Part shown: positions 16,074 to 24,331 of the stretch, in pieces
Layout of the letters: every line of letters starts with the position of its first letter
Position numbering within the stretch: position 1 is the first letter of the stretch
Source of the DNA: Nocardia seriolae NBRC 15557
GTDB taxonomy: Bacteria > Actinomycetota > Actinomycetes > Mycobacteriales > Mycobacteriaceae
Reading direction: 5' to 3'
Assembly: GCF_007990715.1 (NCBI RefSeq)
Contig: NZ_BJWY01000064.1
Coordinates: 1-40,451, forward strand
DNA length: 40,451 nucleotides
Program-made: the position numbers and the translations under genes
The notes under the pieces: generated by a model
Told to the model about the DNA's origin: nothing
Database searches by the model: none
What the model saw: only the letters and a program-made list of their open reading frames with translations

Positions 16074-17833
16074 TCGGGGTGCAGAACCGCCAGTAGCGCT
16101 TCGTAATTCACCCAGCCGATCACGGCCGTGCGATCCGCGTCCAGCACCGGGAGGCCGGTGCCGCCGTGCCCGGCGAGTGCGGTGACGACGTCGTGGAAGC
16201 CGGTGTCGGCGGTGATCGGCGGCAGCGTCCGGATCAGCGCGGCCACGGCGGCAGGCGGCTCGGGCGCGTCGAGGGATTCGGCGACATCGCGTGCGGACAC
16301 GCAACCGCGGTACCGGCCGCGATCGTCGATCGCGGGGAGCATTCCGCCCGGAGTCTTTTCGAGCATCTTCGCCGCCGAGGCGAGATCGGAACTCTCCCAG
16401 AGCGATTCGGGGATGGGCTGGGCGAGGTCGGCGGCGGTCACGGCGGCGAAGGGGTGGTGCGGGCGGTCGATGTCGATGCCGCGGCGCAGGAGTTTGCGGG
16501 TGTAGATGGTGTCGGACGACAGCAGACGCGAGACCCCGGTCGCCACCGCGACCGCCACCATGAGCGGCAGGATGATGCTGTACTCGCCGGTGAGCTCGAA
16601 CAGGATGATCACCGCGGTGATGGGTGCTCGGGTGGAGCCGCCGAGCGCGGCGGCCATGCCGACCAACCCGTACGCACCCGGGGATTCCGTTGCGGCGGGC
16701 AGGATCTGGTGCACGATCTCGCCGAAGGCGGTCCCGGCCATCGCGCCGATGAACAGCGTCGGCGCGAACACGCCGCCGGATCCGCCGATGCCGATGGTGA
16801 GGCTGGTGGCGAGCATCTTCCCGATCAGCAGCAACGCCAGCATGCCGAGCATGTACTTGCCTTCGACGGCGTTCTCCAGCACGGGATAGCCGACGCCGTA
16901 CATCTGCGGCAGCGCGATCAGCAGACCCCCGAGCAGCAGGCCGCCGACAGCGGGCCGGGCCCATTCGGGTCCGCGCCAGGCCCGGTCGCAGAGGTCCTCG
17001 ATCAGGTACAGCACCTTGGAGAAGCACACGCCCACGGCACCGACGACGAGGCCGAGCAGCAGATACAGCGGGTACTCGACGGGATTGCGGACCGCGAAGA
17101 CCGGCAGCGTCAGAAATGCGGTGTTGCCCAGTATCGCTCGCCCGACCACGCTCGCGGTGACGCTGGAAAGCACCACCGCGCCGAAGGATTCGGCGGCGAA
17201 GTTGCGCAGGATGAGTTCCATGGCGAAGAACGGCCCGGCCAGCGGGGCGTTGAAGGTGGCCGCGATGCCGCCCGCGGCGCCACAGGCGACCAGCAACCGA
17301 ACCCGTGGAGTGTCGAGGCGGATCAGTTGCGCGAGGGTCGATCCCGTGGCCGACCCGATCTGTACGATCGGCCCTTCCCGGCCGACCGATCCGCCGCCGC
17401 CGATACACAGCGCTGACGCGAAGGCCTTGAGCACCACCACCTTCGGTGCGATCCGGCCGCCGCGTTCGGAGACCGCGTACATCACCTCGGGCACGCCGTG
17501 CCCCCGCGCTTCGGGCGCGAACCGGTAGATGACCGGACCGTAGATCGCACCGGCCACCACCGGCACCGCCAGCAGGAACCAGAATCCGAGCGCGGGCCAC
17601 TGCGCCGAGGCGATCCGGCCGAGTCCGGAATAATCGTCGTAGCCGGTGAACAGCCGGGTCGCCCCGGTGATCAGATACCGGAAGGCCACCGCCGCGATAC
17701 CGGTCGCGGCGCCGACGGCGACCGCCAGCACCAGGATTCCGGACGAACTCTCCCGCAACCAGCCGAGGAAGGATCTGCGTGAGCCGAGGGAGATTCGGAG
17801 CCGATTCTGCCCGGCTCCGTCGAGCACCAACAT
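16067..17833 (-). CDS. CLC-family chloride channel/transporter with two CBS domains
   Basis: A 588-residue membrane protein. CLC signatures are GSVGREGP (148-155, gating Glu 153), NAPLAG (195-200) and GGSGGVFAPTLFIGA near 370. Cytoplasmic CBS domains fill about 455-588 (DLAQPIPESLWESSD, GCVSARDVAESL, GGTGLPVLDADRTAVIGWV). It should conduct or exchange Cl- across the plasma membrane, perhaps tuned by nucleotide binding to the CBS pair. In the NAPLAG helix the residue lined up with the internal proton Glu of E. coli ClC (E203) is Leu 207, which argues against standard 2Cl-/H+ exchange. The promoter suggests a leaderless mRNA (see site C). The end overlaps the ArsR relic by 7 bases. Confidence 0.9.
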   Translation of the reverse strand: MLVLDGAGQNRLRISLGSRRSFLGWLRESSSGILVLAVAVGAATGIAAVAFRYLITGATRLFTGYDDYSGLGRIASAQWPALGFWFLLAVPVVAGAIYGPVIYRFAPEARGHGVPEVMYAVSERGGRIAPKVVVLKAFASALCIGGGGSVGREGPIVQIGSATGSTLAQLIRLDTPRVRLLVACGAAGGIAATFNAPLAGPFFAMELILRNFAAESFGAVVLSSVTASVVGRAILGNTAFLTLPVFAVRNPVEYPLYLLLGLVVGAVGVCFSKVLYLIEDLCDRAWRGPEWARPAVGGLLLGGLLIALPQMYGVGYPVLENAVEGKYMLGMLALLLIGKMLATSLTIGIGGSGGVFAPTLFIGAMAGTAFGEIVHQILPAATESPGAYGLVGMAAALGGSTRAPITAVIILFELTGEYSIILPLMVAVAVATGVSRLLSSDTIYTRKLLRRGIDIDRPHHPFAAVTAADLAQPIPESLWESSDLASAAKMLEKTPGGMLPAIDDRGRYRGCVSARDVAESLDAPEPPAAVAALIRTLPPITADTGFHDVVTALAGHGGTGLPVLDADRTAVIGWVNYEALLAVLHPDH

Positions 17834-17856
17834 GATTGCAGTATGCAATAGTTGCA
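17834..17856. promoter_or_regulatory. Shared operator, site C, on the clc promoter
   Basis: The plus strand reads GATTGCAGTATGCAATAGTTGCA, nearly identical to site A. On the minus strand CATACT (17840-17845) is a good -10 box placed so that transcription would start at the clc ATG (17833), giving a leaderless message. TTCCGC 17 bases further up may be the -35. A protein bound here would block RNA polymerase. Confidence 0.65.
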
Positions 17857-17890
17857 CTGCGCGCGGAAATGGGGGGTGTGAACAGACTGG

Positions 17891-17927
17891 TCGTCTGATC
17901 GACCGAGAGGATTGGTCGATCAGACGA
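17891..17927 (-). terminator. Hairpin terminator after the GT-C/YfhO-like gene
   Basis: TCGTCTGATCGACC (17891-17904) and GGTCGATCAGACGA (17914-17927) are a perfect 14-base inverted repeat with a 9-base loop. The stem includes the stop codon of the upstream minus-strand gene. The T-rich tail is weak, as is common in high-G+C actinobacteria. It separates this gene from clc. Confidence 0.7.
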
Positions 17928-20178
17928 ACACGGGCGTCAACTCTTCGGTGACCGGTTCGGCAGAGCCCGAACCCGAATGGTCGTCTTCGTCGTCTGACCT
18001 GCGGCGGTGTGCCCATTGCAGCCATCCCAGGCCGATCAGCCCGAGCAGGGCGGTGCCGATTCCGATCTTCCAGCCGGGTGGCCGCCAGGACACAATCAGT
18101 TCACCGTTCTCGGTGCCGGGCGGAATATCCACGGCGAGGAAGGTTCCAGTAATCGTGTGGAAGCCGATGTCGCGACCGTTGAGGGTGACACGGTAGCCAG
18201 GCCAGGCCAGTCTGGCGAACACGATCTGCCCGCCGTGCGCGGAGTTGACGCGGATATGGCTGGTCACGCTGTCGCGCTCGAGGGGACTGGTCGCGACGCC
18301 GCGGGTGTCGGCGATGAATCCGTCGCGGGTCGAGATCGGGCCGTCCTCGCGTTCGAGGACCCAGATGTAGCGCTCGTGGCCGGGGTAGTCGACCCATTTC
18401 CAGCCCGGCGGGGCGGGTTGGCTGCCCGCGTCCGGGTACTGGACGCGTTGCAGCACAACGCGATCCACCTTCATCAGATCGACGTAGCTTCGGCCCGTGG
18501 TGGGTTCGGACGAGAAGGCCGCGCCGAAGGCGGCCGGGCAGGTGCTGCCGTCCCAGCCCATGCACAGCAGTTTGCTGAACTTCCGGTACCCGATCGGGGT
18601 GTAGGCGTTCACATAGTTCAGGTGCATGTTCTTGGCGTAGTTGCCGAACGTGAGCGAACCCCACGCCCCGGCCAGTGACTGCTCGGCGGGAGGCACCAGA
18701 GCACGGTCGGCGAGTTGCAGTGTGACGCCGCCGAAATGCGGGAATACCGCAGCCATCTCCGAACGACGTTCCGGAAAGTGATACGACATCGGCGTGGGCG
18801 ACTGCACGCGCACCTGGTCATAGGCGATGGGGAACATGGCCACGATCGCCAGCGCACAGGCGGCCGCGACTCCGCGCGCACGGGCCAGCCACACCAGCGC
18901 CGCGGTGAGAGCCGTGACGACCAGCGCGGCAATCAAGTGACGGATCACCAGATGCGGTGCGGCACTGAAGGATCGAATGAACAGCAGGCCGATCAGCACC
19001 GCGGCGGCGGCGCCGCGGCGACGCCAGTCGGCGAAACTCCCGTAGCGGGACAGCGCCACGCACACCAGCACCAGCAGCCCGACCGCCAGCATCGGCAGCA
19101 CCCGCGCGGGCCAGCGCAGCGGACCGATGCGTCCCGGCCCGGCCGTCCACATCAGGAACGTCACCACGAACAACGCCATCCCGGTGTGCTCGCGCCATGC
19201 GTTCCGCATGGCGGACCAGTCGATGAACGCCAGCAAAGGAATCAGGAACCAGGCGATGTAGACCATCGGCAGTGGCTGCACATATCCCCACCAACCGGTG
19301 AAGGCCGGGACGGTGCTCGGCAGACTCGCGTTCAGCGACTCCGACCAGCCCACGTTGAGGAAGTCGTCATTGAGGATGCGTTCGTTGCCCCGCCAGGTCA
19401 CCGGTGAGGACAGCATGCCGGGTAAGTAGGTCTCCAACCCGGCCAGTCCCGCGCATGCCGCCACGGCCAGCAGCCGCAGCGACGGTCGCCACACCCGCTG
19501 GTAGAACACTTCCCCGACGGCGACCGCCCCGATCATCAGCGCGGCTTCGACTGCGGGAAAGACGTATTGGACCGAGATCGCCAGATACAGGAACACGAAC
19601 ACCGGGATCGGCCCGTTCCACCAACGCCGCCCCTCACACGGCGTTCGGGTGTAGCGGATTGCCGAGGCCCACGCGTGCAGCATCCACGCGGTGCCCGTCA
19701 GCGAGGTCGCCCAACTGGCCTCGTCGAAGAACAGGAACCATCCCGAGAGCGGAAAGGCGATGGCGGCCACCGTCGCCCACGGCGGCCGGGCCCCGTAGGC
19801 CAGGCAGACCCGGAAGACGCCGAGCGCGGCGATGATCGAGAAGATCAGCTTCACGATCGTGGCGTACAGCGCCAGGTTGTCGAATTCCGGTGCGAACCAG
19901 TCGACGAGCATCTGCGGTGGGTTGTAGAGGCCGGCCTCCTCGAGAGAGTAGTTGCCCGACATCCACTCCCATGGCACGAGGGCCGGGAATCGCCCCTCGT
20001 GCATGTGCCGCCCCAGCATGACCCACATCGGGCCGTACTGGGATTCGGTGTCATCGGTATAGAAGTGGCGCGGATTCGCCAACAACACTGACGCGTACCC
20101 CGCGACCACGCCGACGACGGTGGCAAATCCCCACCGGCACACGTCCATTCGAGCTTCGAACGCTGCACGCACTCCCAC
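17920..20178 (-). CDS. Large polytopic membrane protein, YfhO/GT-C glycosyltransferase-like
   Basis: A 752-residue protein with a first helix at about 16-34, then an acidic first loop (YTDDTE, 40-45) followed by roughly a dozen helices to about residue 470. A large extracytoplasmic domain (about 480-720) and one last helix near 705-725 follow, with a short acidic tail. An acidic motif after helix 1 plus a C-terminal outer domain is the layout of GT-C glycosyltransferases, and the length and composition resemble YfhO-type proteins. These use lipid-linked sugars to decorate wall polymers or lipids. Donor and acceptor are unknown. The start is GTG 20178, with ATG 20148 as an alternative. It is divergent from marR with operator site D between. 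Confidence 0.7.
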   Translation of the reverse strand: MGVRAAFEARMDVCRWGFATVVGVVAGYASVLLANPRHFYTDDTESQYGPMWVMLGRHMHEGRFPALVPWEWMSGNYSLEEAGLYNPPQMLVDWFAPEFDNLALYATIVKLIFSIIAALGVFRVCLAYGARPPWATVAAIAFPLSGWFLFFDEASWATSLTGTAWMLHAWASAIRYTRTPCEGRRWWNGPIPVFVFLYLAISVQYVFPAVEAALMIGAVAVGEVFYQRVWRPSLRLLAVAACAGLAGLETYLPGMLSSPVTWRGNERILNDDFLNVGWSESLNASLPSTVPAFTGWWGYVQPLPMVYIAWFLIPLLAFIDWSAMRNAWREHTGMALFVVTFLMWTAGPGRIGPLRWPARVLPMLAVGLLVLVCVALSRYGSFADWRRRGAAAAVLIGLLFIRSFSAAPHLVIRHLIAALVVTALTAALVWLARARGVAAACALAIVAMFPIAYDQVRVQSPTPMSYHFPERRSEMAAVFPHFGGVTLQLADRALVPPAEQSLAGAWGSLTFGNYAKNMHLNYVNAYTPIGYRKFSKLLCMGWDGSTCPAAFGAAFSSEPTTGRSYVDLMKVDRVVLQRVQYPDAGSQPAPPGWKWVDYPGHERYIWVLEREDGPISTRDGFIADTRGVATSPLERDSVTSHIRVNSAHGGQIVFARLAWPGYRVTLNGRDIGFHTITGTFLAVDIPPGTENGELIVSWRPPGWKIGIGTALLGLIGLGWLQWAHRRRSDDEDDHSGSGSAEPVTEELTPVFV

Positions 20179-20200
20179 GAGTCGGAGACCCTACCCAATC

Positions 20201-20221
20201 AAAGCATTATGCAACAGTTTC
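20201..20221. promoter_or_regulatory. Shared operator, site D, between GT-C gene and marR
   Basis: On the minus strand the site reads GAAACTGTTGCATAATGC, a good match to sites A and C except at the outer end. TTGCAT could serve as -35 for the minus-strand gene, with TAGGGT 15 bases downstream. Its position between two divergent genes, one of them a MarR regulator, is the usual place for an autoregulatory MarR site. Confidence 0.55.
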
Positions 20222-20306
20222 TGTATGCCGGAGTCCGAATTCGCCCACGCGAACCGCGATGCGGTTACACGGAATCGGGGCGGACACGGCAGGATAGAGG
20301 GGGTAG

Positions 20307-20822
20307 GTGAATACCGAGTTTGCGGAGGTGGTCGCGATGGCGAAGGACGTGGTGGTCGGCGAGTCCGTGGACGAGATCACCGATGCACTGTTGGCCGCCT
20401 CTCGCCTGCTGGTCGCCTTGTCCGCGCGATCGATCGCGCTGGTCGACGAGTCCATCACCATCCCGCAGTTCCGGACCTTGGTCATCTTGTCCACGCGGGG
20501 TCCGTCGAAGGTCGTGACGCTGTCGAACGCGCTGAACGTGCAGCCGTCGACCGCCGCACGCATGGTGGACCGGTTGGTCGCCGCGGGCTTGGTGAACCGC
20601 AAACCGAACCCCGACTCCCGGCGTGAGCTGATCATCGAATTGACCACGCTCGGCCACCGGGTCGTCGACCAGGTGACCGCCCATCGGCGTCGCGAGATCG
20701 CCGCGGTGGTGACACAGATGCCCGAGAAGGACCGATCCAGCCTGGTGCGCGCGCTGACGGCGTTCACCGCGGCAGGCGGCGAACCACATCGGGATCTCGA
20801 CGTCGACAGCTATCAGCTCTGA
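20307..20822 (+). CDS. MarR-family transcriptional regulator
   Basis: A 171-residue MarR protein. The winged helix is visible as ITIPQFRTLVILSTRGPSKV, then LSNALNVQPSTAARMVDRLV and the wing AAGLVNRKPNPDSRRELIIE, ending with LTTLGHRVVDQV. MarR proteins bind palindromes as dimers and release them on binding phenolic or lipophilic ligands, or on oxidation. There is no obvious sensor Cys here. GTG 20307 has GAGGGGG just upstream; ATG 20337 with GGAGG is equally possible. It is the only MarR gene in the window and lies in the middle of the cluster of shared operators, so it is the best candidate for their regulator; this is inference. Confidence 0.9.
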   Translation: MNTEFAEVVAMAKDVVVGESVDEITDALLAASRLLVALSARSIALVDESITIPQFRTLVILSTRGPSKVVTLSNALNVQPSTAARMVDRLVAAGLVNRKPNPDSRRELIIELTTLGHRVVDQVTAHRRREIAAVVTQMPEKDRSSLVRALTAFTAAGGEPHRDLDVDSYQL

Positions 20823-21172
20823 TTCCGCACCGCGAGAGCGATAGAGGGCAGCACCGCGGGCCGAGGCGTTGACACGGCGATTCGCCACCCCTCCGCCTCC
20901 GGAATGGCCTTGTCCCCCACCCGGAACGCGGGCACGCGATCTTCGCCGCGAGCGGGTGCCTCGCCACCGGTGTGTCGCGATACGGAAGGCAATCGACATC
21001 GCATGCATCGCGGCGAGAGCTGGTCCCCCAGATGCGTCATCCAACGCGAGCACTGCCCGCAGCGAGTGGCGACCGGTGGGCCGATGACGTTTCCCAGCCC
21101 GATCATGAGCATGCCGAAGGCGGCGGCCAAATCCAGCGCGGCCAAAGTGAAAGCCAGTACATCCCAAGTCAT
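20813..21172 (-). CDS. Membrane protein with cytoplasmic zinc-ribbon-like CxxC pair
   Basis: A 119-residue protein. One N-terminal helix (about residues 5-30, LAFTLAALDLAAAFGMLMIG) precedes CGQCSRWMTHLGDQLSPRCMRC, in which two CxxC pairs spaced by about 15 residues should bind Zn. The C-terminal half (from about residue 62) is basic and looks disordered. The 3' end overlaps the marR end by 10 bases in convergent fashion. Operator site E lies about 115 bases upstream of ATG 21172. Function unknown; small zinc-ribbon membrane proteins are often structural or regulatory parts of envelope complexes. Confidence 0.6.
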   Translation of the reverse strand: MTWDVLAFTLAALDLAAAFGMLMIGLGNVIGPPVATRCGQCSRWMTHLGDQLSPRCMRCRLPSVSRHTGGEAPARGEDRVPAFRVGDKAIPEAEGWRIAVSTPRPAVLPSIALAVRNQS

Positions 21173-21287
21173 GGGCCCTGCTCCTCAAAACGGAATGCCG
21201 GTTTCGCCCGAGCCCTCGGCAAGGTCGCTGTGCCGGTCGACCCACCCCGATGAGGCGTACGTCCGAGCGTAGCAAAAACATTCACAC

Positions 21288-21309
21288 TGCAACCATTGCT
21301 TAGTGCATC
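21288..21309. promoter_or_regulatory. Shared operator, site E
   Basis: The plus strand reads TGCAACCATTGCTTAGTGCA, matching site C (read on its minus strand) at most positions. It lies between the divergent zinc-ribbon gene (start 21172) and lipoprotein gene (start 21507). On the minus strand, TTGCAG followed after 15 bases by TACGCT could be a promoter for the zinc-ribbon gene. Confidence 0.5.
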
Positions 21310-21506
21310 AATTCCGTCTCGACAAGGCTCAACACCCCGAACATGCCTATTGGTCGGTTCTTGACATGGGCACGCGGCCGACGCACGATCATGACCACTC
21401 ACCTGCACCCGCCGACAAAAAGAAACTCGCTGGTCGGTATTCTGGCGCGGCTATACCAGCACGACGAGGCCATAGGTCATGCCTTGCCGGGCTGAAAGGA
21501 TTGGTG

Positions 21507-22343
21507 ATGGTTTCGATCGGCCGCGGAGCGAAGCTCGGCACAGCAGTGACGGTGCTGCTGTCCGCGGCGTGCTCTGCCGACGGCGGTTCCTCGGTAGAGC
21601 CCCTGACGCCGGCCCGGCTCGCGGCGGTACCCGCTGACGAGTACGCCTTCCCGGCCGAATGGGCCGGCGACCACACCTTCCGGTGGAGTGCCCCGGATGC
21701 GATCGACCTCATGAGCCCCGAGGCAACGGTGGTCCGAGCCCTCGCGGAGAGCAAACGGCTGTCCCTCGCGGTCGGTGACCGGCTGGCCTATCCGGGCTAC
21801 TCCGCGGCGGTGTCCGACGTCGTCGAGCTGCACGTCCCCGACGGCGGCGCATACCCCGTCGGTGCGCGCGAAGGCACGTGGACCTACCGGTGGCGCGGCA
21901 CCTTCCTCGCCCGCATCCTGCGCATCGATCCGGATGCCCAGGGGTTCACCGCCGCGTACTGCGTCGACTTCGGAAATGTGGCCGAGTCGGACAATGGGGG
22001 CAGAACCTATCACTGGCGCAGCGTGGGTGAGGGCGGCAAGCTCGACCACGGGTGGGTCACCTGGCTGCGGGTGACGTCGAATTCGGACACGACCCGCGTC
22101 GCCGACTCCATCGGCCTCGATGGAGGGCAAACCAGCCGCGTTCCACGCTTCGATCCATTTCATGGCTGGTCGGTTGCCGAGGCGTGGGGTCCATCGCCCC
22201 GTCGGGCGAGTGACGCCGCCACCGTCGACGGCTGCGCTCAATGGACCCGATCGAATCCACACGAGGCGTCATCGGCGAGCGATGCCGCGGTGACGCTCGC
22301 GGAGCCGCAGGACCCATATCCCGGGTGGCCCGCAACCGGATAG
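21507..22343 (+). CDS. Secreted lipoprotein, unknown function
   Basis: A 278-residue protein with a clear lipoprotein signal: MVSIGRGAKLGTAVTVLLSAAC, lipobox LSAAC with the modified Cys at residue 22. The mature part is rich in Trp, Asp and Gly (EWAGDHTFRWSAPDAIDLMS, TWTYRWRGTFLARILRIDPD, GRTYHWRSVGEGGKLDHGWV), suggesting a beta-rich outer domain. No family recognised. ATG 21507 was chosen for the AAAGGA site and the signal peptide; the frame is open from 21303 but the extension has no signal-like features. Confidence 0.75.
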   Translation: MVSIGRGAKLGTAVTVLLSAACSADGGSSVEPLTPARLAAVPADEYAFPAEWAGDHTFRWSAPDAIDLMSPEATVVRALAESKRLSLAVGDRLAYPGYSAAVSDVVELHVPDGGAYPVGAREGTWTYRWRGTFLARILRIDPDAQGFTAAYCVDFGNVAESDNGGRTYHWRSVGEGGKLDHGWVTWLRVTSNSDTTRVADSIGLDGGQTSRVPRFDPFHGWSVAEAWGPSPRRASDAATVDGCAQWTRSNPHEASSASDAAVTLAEPQDPYPGWPATG

Positions 22344-22404
22344 AACCCGACCGGGTAACCGACGTTCGGCGGCTCTCGAACGAAAGAGCCTGGCCCCCAG
22401 TTGA

Positions 22405-22746
22405 TCACGGCGACCCGGTCGAGCCTATATCCGCAGACCTCATCCACAGCTGGGCGTGCGGCAGCGCCGGGAGCCGGTCGTGGAGTTGGTCGTCGATCGT
22501 CACCGACACGCCGTGTCGGCCGAACTCGACCGCCAGGCGATCGGCCGCCGGTCGGGTCGTGCGGTAGTCCAGCACGGCACCGCCGTCAGGAAAGCGGAGG
22601 CGCACCCGGACCTCGTTGCCCCGGTCCTCGGTCATGATGAACGACGAGAGTGTCGACCACAGGATTTCATTTCGCCATCCACCTACAACTTCACCAACCA
22701 CATGCCGACCGCAAGCATAGTCGACACTCGCCACCGTCACTTCCAC
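22405..22746 (-). CDS. Conserved-looking small protein, unknown function
   Basis: A protein of up to 113 residues whose core, WRNEILWSTLSSFIMTEDRG, then VRVRLRFPDGGAVLDYRTT, RPAADRLAVEFGRHGVSVTI and ALPHAQLWMRS, has the alternating pattern of a small alpha/beta domain. It is clearly better protein than any other frame here. No signal peptide or membrane helix is seen. The start is uncertain: GTG 22746 is the longest, and a GTG near 22700 would remove a poorly patterned N-terminus. It lies downstream of ectD on the same strand, beyond the structured region at 22862-22997. Confidence 0.55.
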   Translation of the reverse strand: MEVTVASVDYACGRHVVGEVVGGWRNEILWSTLSSFIMTEDRGNEVRVRLRFPDGGAVLDYRTTRPAADRLAVEFGRHGVSVTIDDQLHDRLPALPHAQLWMRSADIGSTGSP

Positions 22747-22861
22747 CGAATATTGCGGTCAGTTGACGAATATTTCGACCGTGCGACGGTCATCAGTCAA
22801 TCGTCGCGCCCTCGCCCCGCCGAGGCATAGCGGCGCATGCGTGTGGGTAAGTTCGTCATTG

Positions 22862-22948
22862 GAGAGACGGTGACCCTCCCACTTGCCAGGGTCGTCAGGT
22901 GGGGAGGGTGTCGGAGACCCTCATCAGGGCTACGGGTCACCGTCTCTC
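22862..22948. repeat. Multi-hairpin structured element downstream of ectD
   Basis: GAGAGACGGTGACCC (22862-22876) pairs perfectly with GGGTCACCGTCTCTC (22934-22948), a 15-base stem. The 57 bases inside can form further hairpins: TCCCAC with GTGGGGA, and CCCT-CATC-AGGG. The result would be a closed multi-branch RNA on either strand. It lies 77 bases after the ectD stop and upstream of the 22746 gene. It may be an elaborate terminator, an attenuator or a small RNA. Confidence 0.55.
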
Positions 22949-22963
22949 GCCAAGCGGAAACTA

Positions 22964-22997
22964 CCGAATTCACGCGAGTTCGGAAGTGCGCATTTCC
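22964..22997. repeat. Two adjacent short hairpins after ectD
   Basis: CCGAATTC-ACGC-GAGTTCGG (22964-22983, one mismatch) and GGAA-GTGCGCAT-TTCC (22982-22997) sit between the ectD stop and the larger structured element. They could be part of the same terminator or processing region. Confidence 0.4.
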
Positions 22998-23025
22998 GCG
23001 CGACCGCGTCCCCACCGTTTTCAGC

Positions 23026-23913
23026 TCATAGAATCGCCGTGAAATCGCGGCTCGCAATATAGTCGGGCCTCGGCGATTCGGACGCATACGGATCGACCAG
23101 CGCGTTCTCGACGCTATTGAAAACAATGAAAATATTCGAGCGCGGAAACGGCGTGATGTTGTTGGCCGAGCCGTGCATGATGTTCGAGTCGAACAGCAGC
23201 GCCGAGCCGGGTTTTCCGGTGAACTGCGCGATGCCGTGTTCGAGCGCGAGCGCCGTGATGTCGGCCGCGCCGGGCACCCCGATCTTCTGCTCGCGCAACG
23301 AGTCTCGATAGTGCCGAGCCGGGGTGACACCGATGCACGGCACGAAGGTCCGATGCGAGCCAGGCATCACCATGAGACTGCCGTTGAAGGGGTAGTTCTC
23401 GGTCAACGCGATGGACAGGCTCACCGCGCGCGGGGCGGGCATGCCGTCCTCGGCGTGCCAGGTCTCGAAATCGGAATGCCAATAGAAGCCAGTGCCGGTC
23501 ATGCCGGGCATGTAGTTGATCCGGCTCTGATGGATGTAGACCTCCGATCCAAGAATCTGGCGGGCGAGCCCTGAGATCCGCTCGTCTCGAACCAGTCCCG
23601 CGATCGCGGCGCTGAGCCGATGCACCTGGAAGATCGAGCGGATTCGGTTCGAGGACTTCTCGATCACCACGCGCTCGTCGAGCCGCAGTTCCGGTTCCCG
23701 GGTCAGCCGTTCGACCTCGGCGGAGAGCACCGCTACTTCGTCGGGCCCGAGCAGGGCATCGAGCGCGACGTAGCCGTCGCGTTCGAAGCTCCCCAGCGCC
23801 TCGGACTCGACCTCGCCCCAGACGACGGGGTGCACGCGGTGGACGTGTGGCGCGCGCCCGGTAGTCCGGGTCGGGTAGTGGTCGATGATGATGTTGTTGT
23901 CGGACAACGACAT
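23026..23913 (-). CDS. ectD: Ectoine hydroxylase
   Basis: A 295-residue non-heme Fe(II)/2-oxoglutarate dioxygenase that converts ectoine to 5-hydroxyectoine in the cytoplasm. The iron triad is visible: H146 and D148 in FYWHSDFETWHAEDGMP and H247 in NIMHGSANNITPFPRSN. The EctD signature segment around FYWHSDFETWHAEDGMPAPR is intact. Length matches the family (about 300). It is the last gene of ectABCD, 27 bases after ectC. The product protects against salt, drying and heat. Confidence 0.95.
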   Translation of the reverse strand: MSLSDNNIIIDHYPTRTTGRAPHVHRVHPVVWGEVESEALGSFERDGYVALDALLGPDEVAVLSAEVERLTREPELRLDERVVIEKSSNRIRSIFQVHRLSAAIAGLVRDERISGLARQILGSEVYIHQSRINYMPGMTGTGFYWHSDFETWHAEDGMPAPRAVSLSIALTENYPFNGSLMVMPGSHRTFVPCIGVTPARHYRDSLREQKIGVPGAADITALALEHGIAQFTGKPGSALLFDSNIMHGSANNITPFPRSNIFIVFNSVENALVDPYASESPRPDYIASRDFTAIL

Positions 23914-23940
23914 TCGGTGTGAGACTCCTGTGCGGACTGA

Positions 23941-24330
23941 TCAGGGCGCGGCGATGAGTGGATAGACGCCGTTTTCGTCGTGGACTTCCCGGCCGGTGAC
24001 CGGCGGGTTGAACACGCACATCATGCGCATCCGGCTGCGAACTTCGAGACGGTGGCGCTCGTGGCCGTCGAGCAGGTACATAGAGCCTGGACCCAGCTCA
24101 TAGGCGACGCCGTTGTCGAGATCGGTGAGCGTGCCCTCACCCTCGATGAGCCAGACCGCCTCCACATGGTGGCGGTAGTGGAAGTCGTGCTCGCTGCCGG
24201 CCTCGATGGTGGTCTCGTGGAAGGAGAATCCGACGCCGTCGCCGCCGAGCACGATGCGTTTGCTGCGCCAGCCCTTGCCCGCGACATCGCGTTCGGTGCC
24301 GGTGATCTCCGCTGTGGTGCGCACGATCAT
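23941..24330 (-). CDS. ectC: L-ectoine synthase
   Basis: A 129-residue cupin that cyclises N-gamma-acetyl-2,4-diaminobutyrate to ectoine. Family features are MIVRTTAEITGTERDVAGKG, then FSFHETTIEAGSEHDFHYRH, EAVWLIEGEGTL and YLLDGHERHRLEVRS, with the metal-binding Glu, Tyr and His of the cupin barrel. It starts 1 base after the ectB stop (TGACATG), so the genes are translationally coupled. Confidence 0.96.
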   Translation of the reverse strand: MIVRTTAEITGTERDVAGKGWRSKRIVLGGDGVGFSFHETTIEAGSEHDFHYRHHVEAVWLIEGEGTLTDLDNGVAYELGPGSMYLLDGHERHRLEVRSRMRMMCVFNPPVTGREVHDENGVYPLIAAP

Positions 24331-24331
24331 G

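Noticed and set aside
16166..17416. Long plus-strand open frame opposite clc
   Set aside because: Composition (Asp/Gly/His/Gln-rich) is typical of antisense frames in high-G+C genes, and clc has full family motifs.
22915..22930. CTGATGA on the minus strand inside the structured element, as in hammerhead ribozyme cores
   Set aside because: The matching GAAA segment and the cleavage triplet at the expected places are missing.
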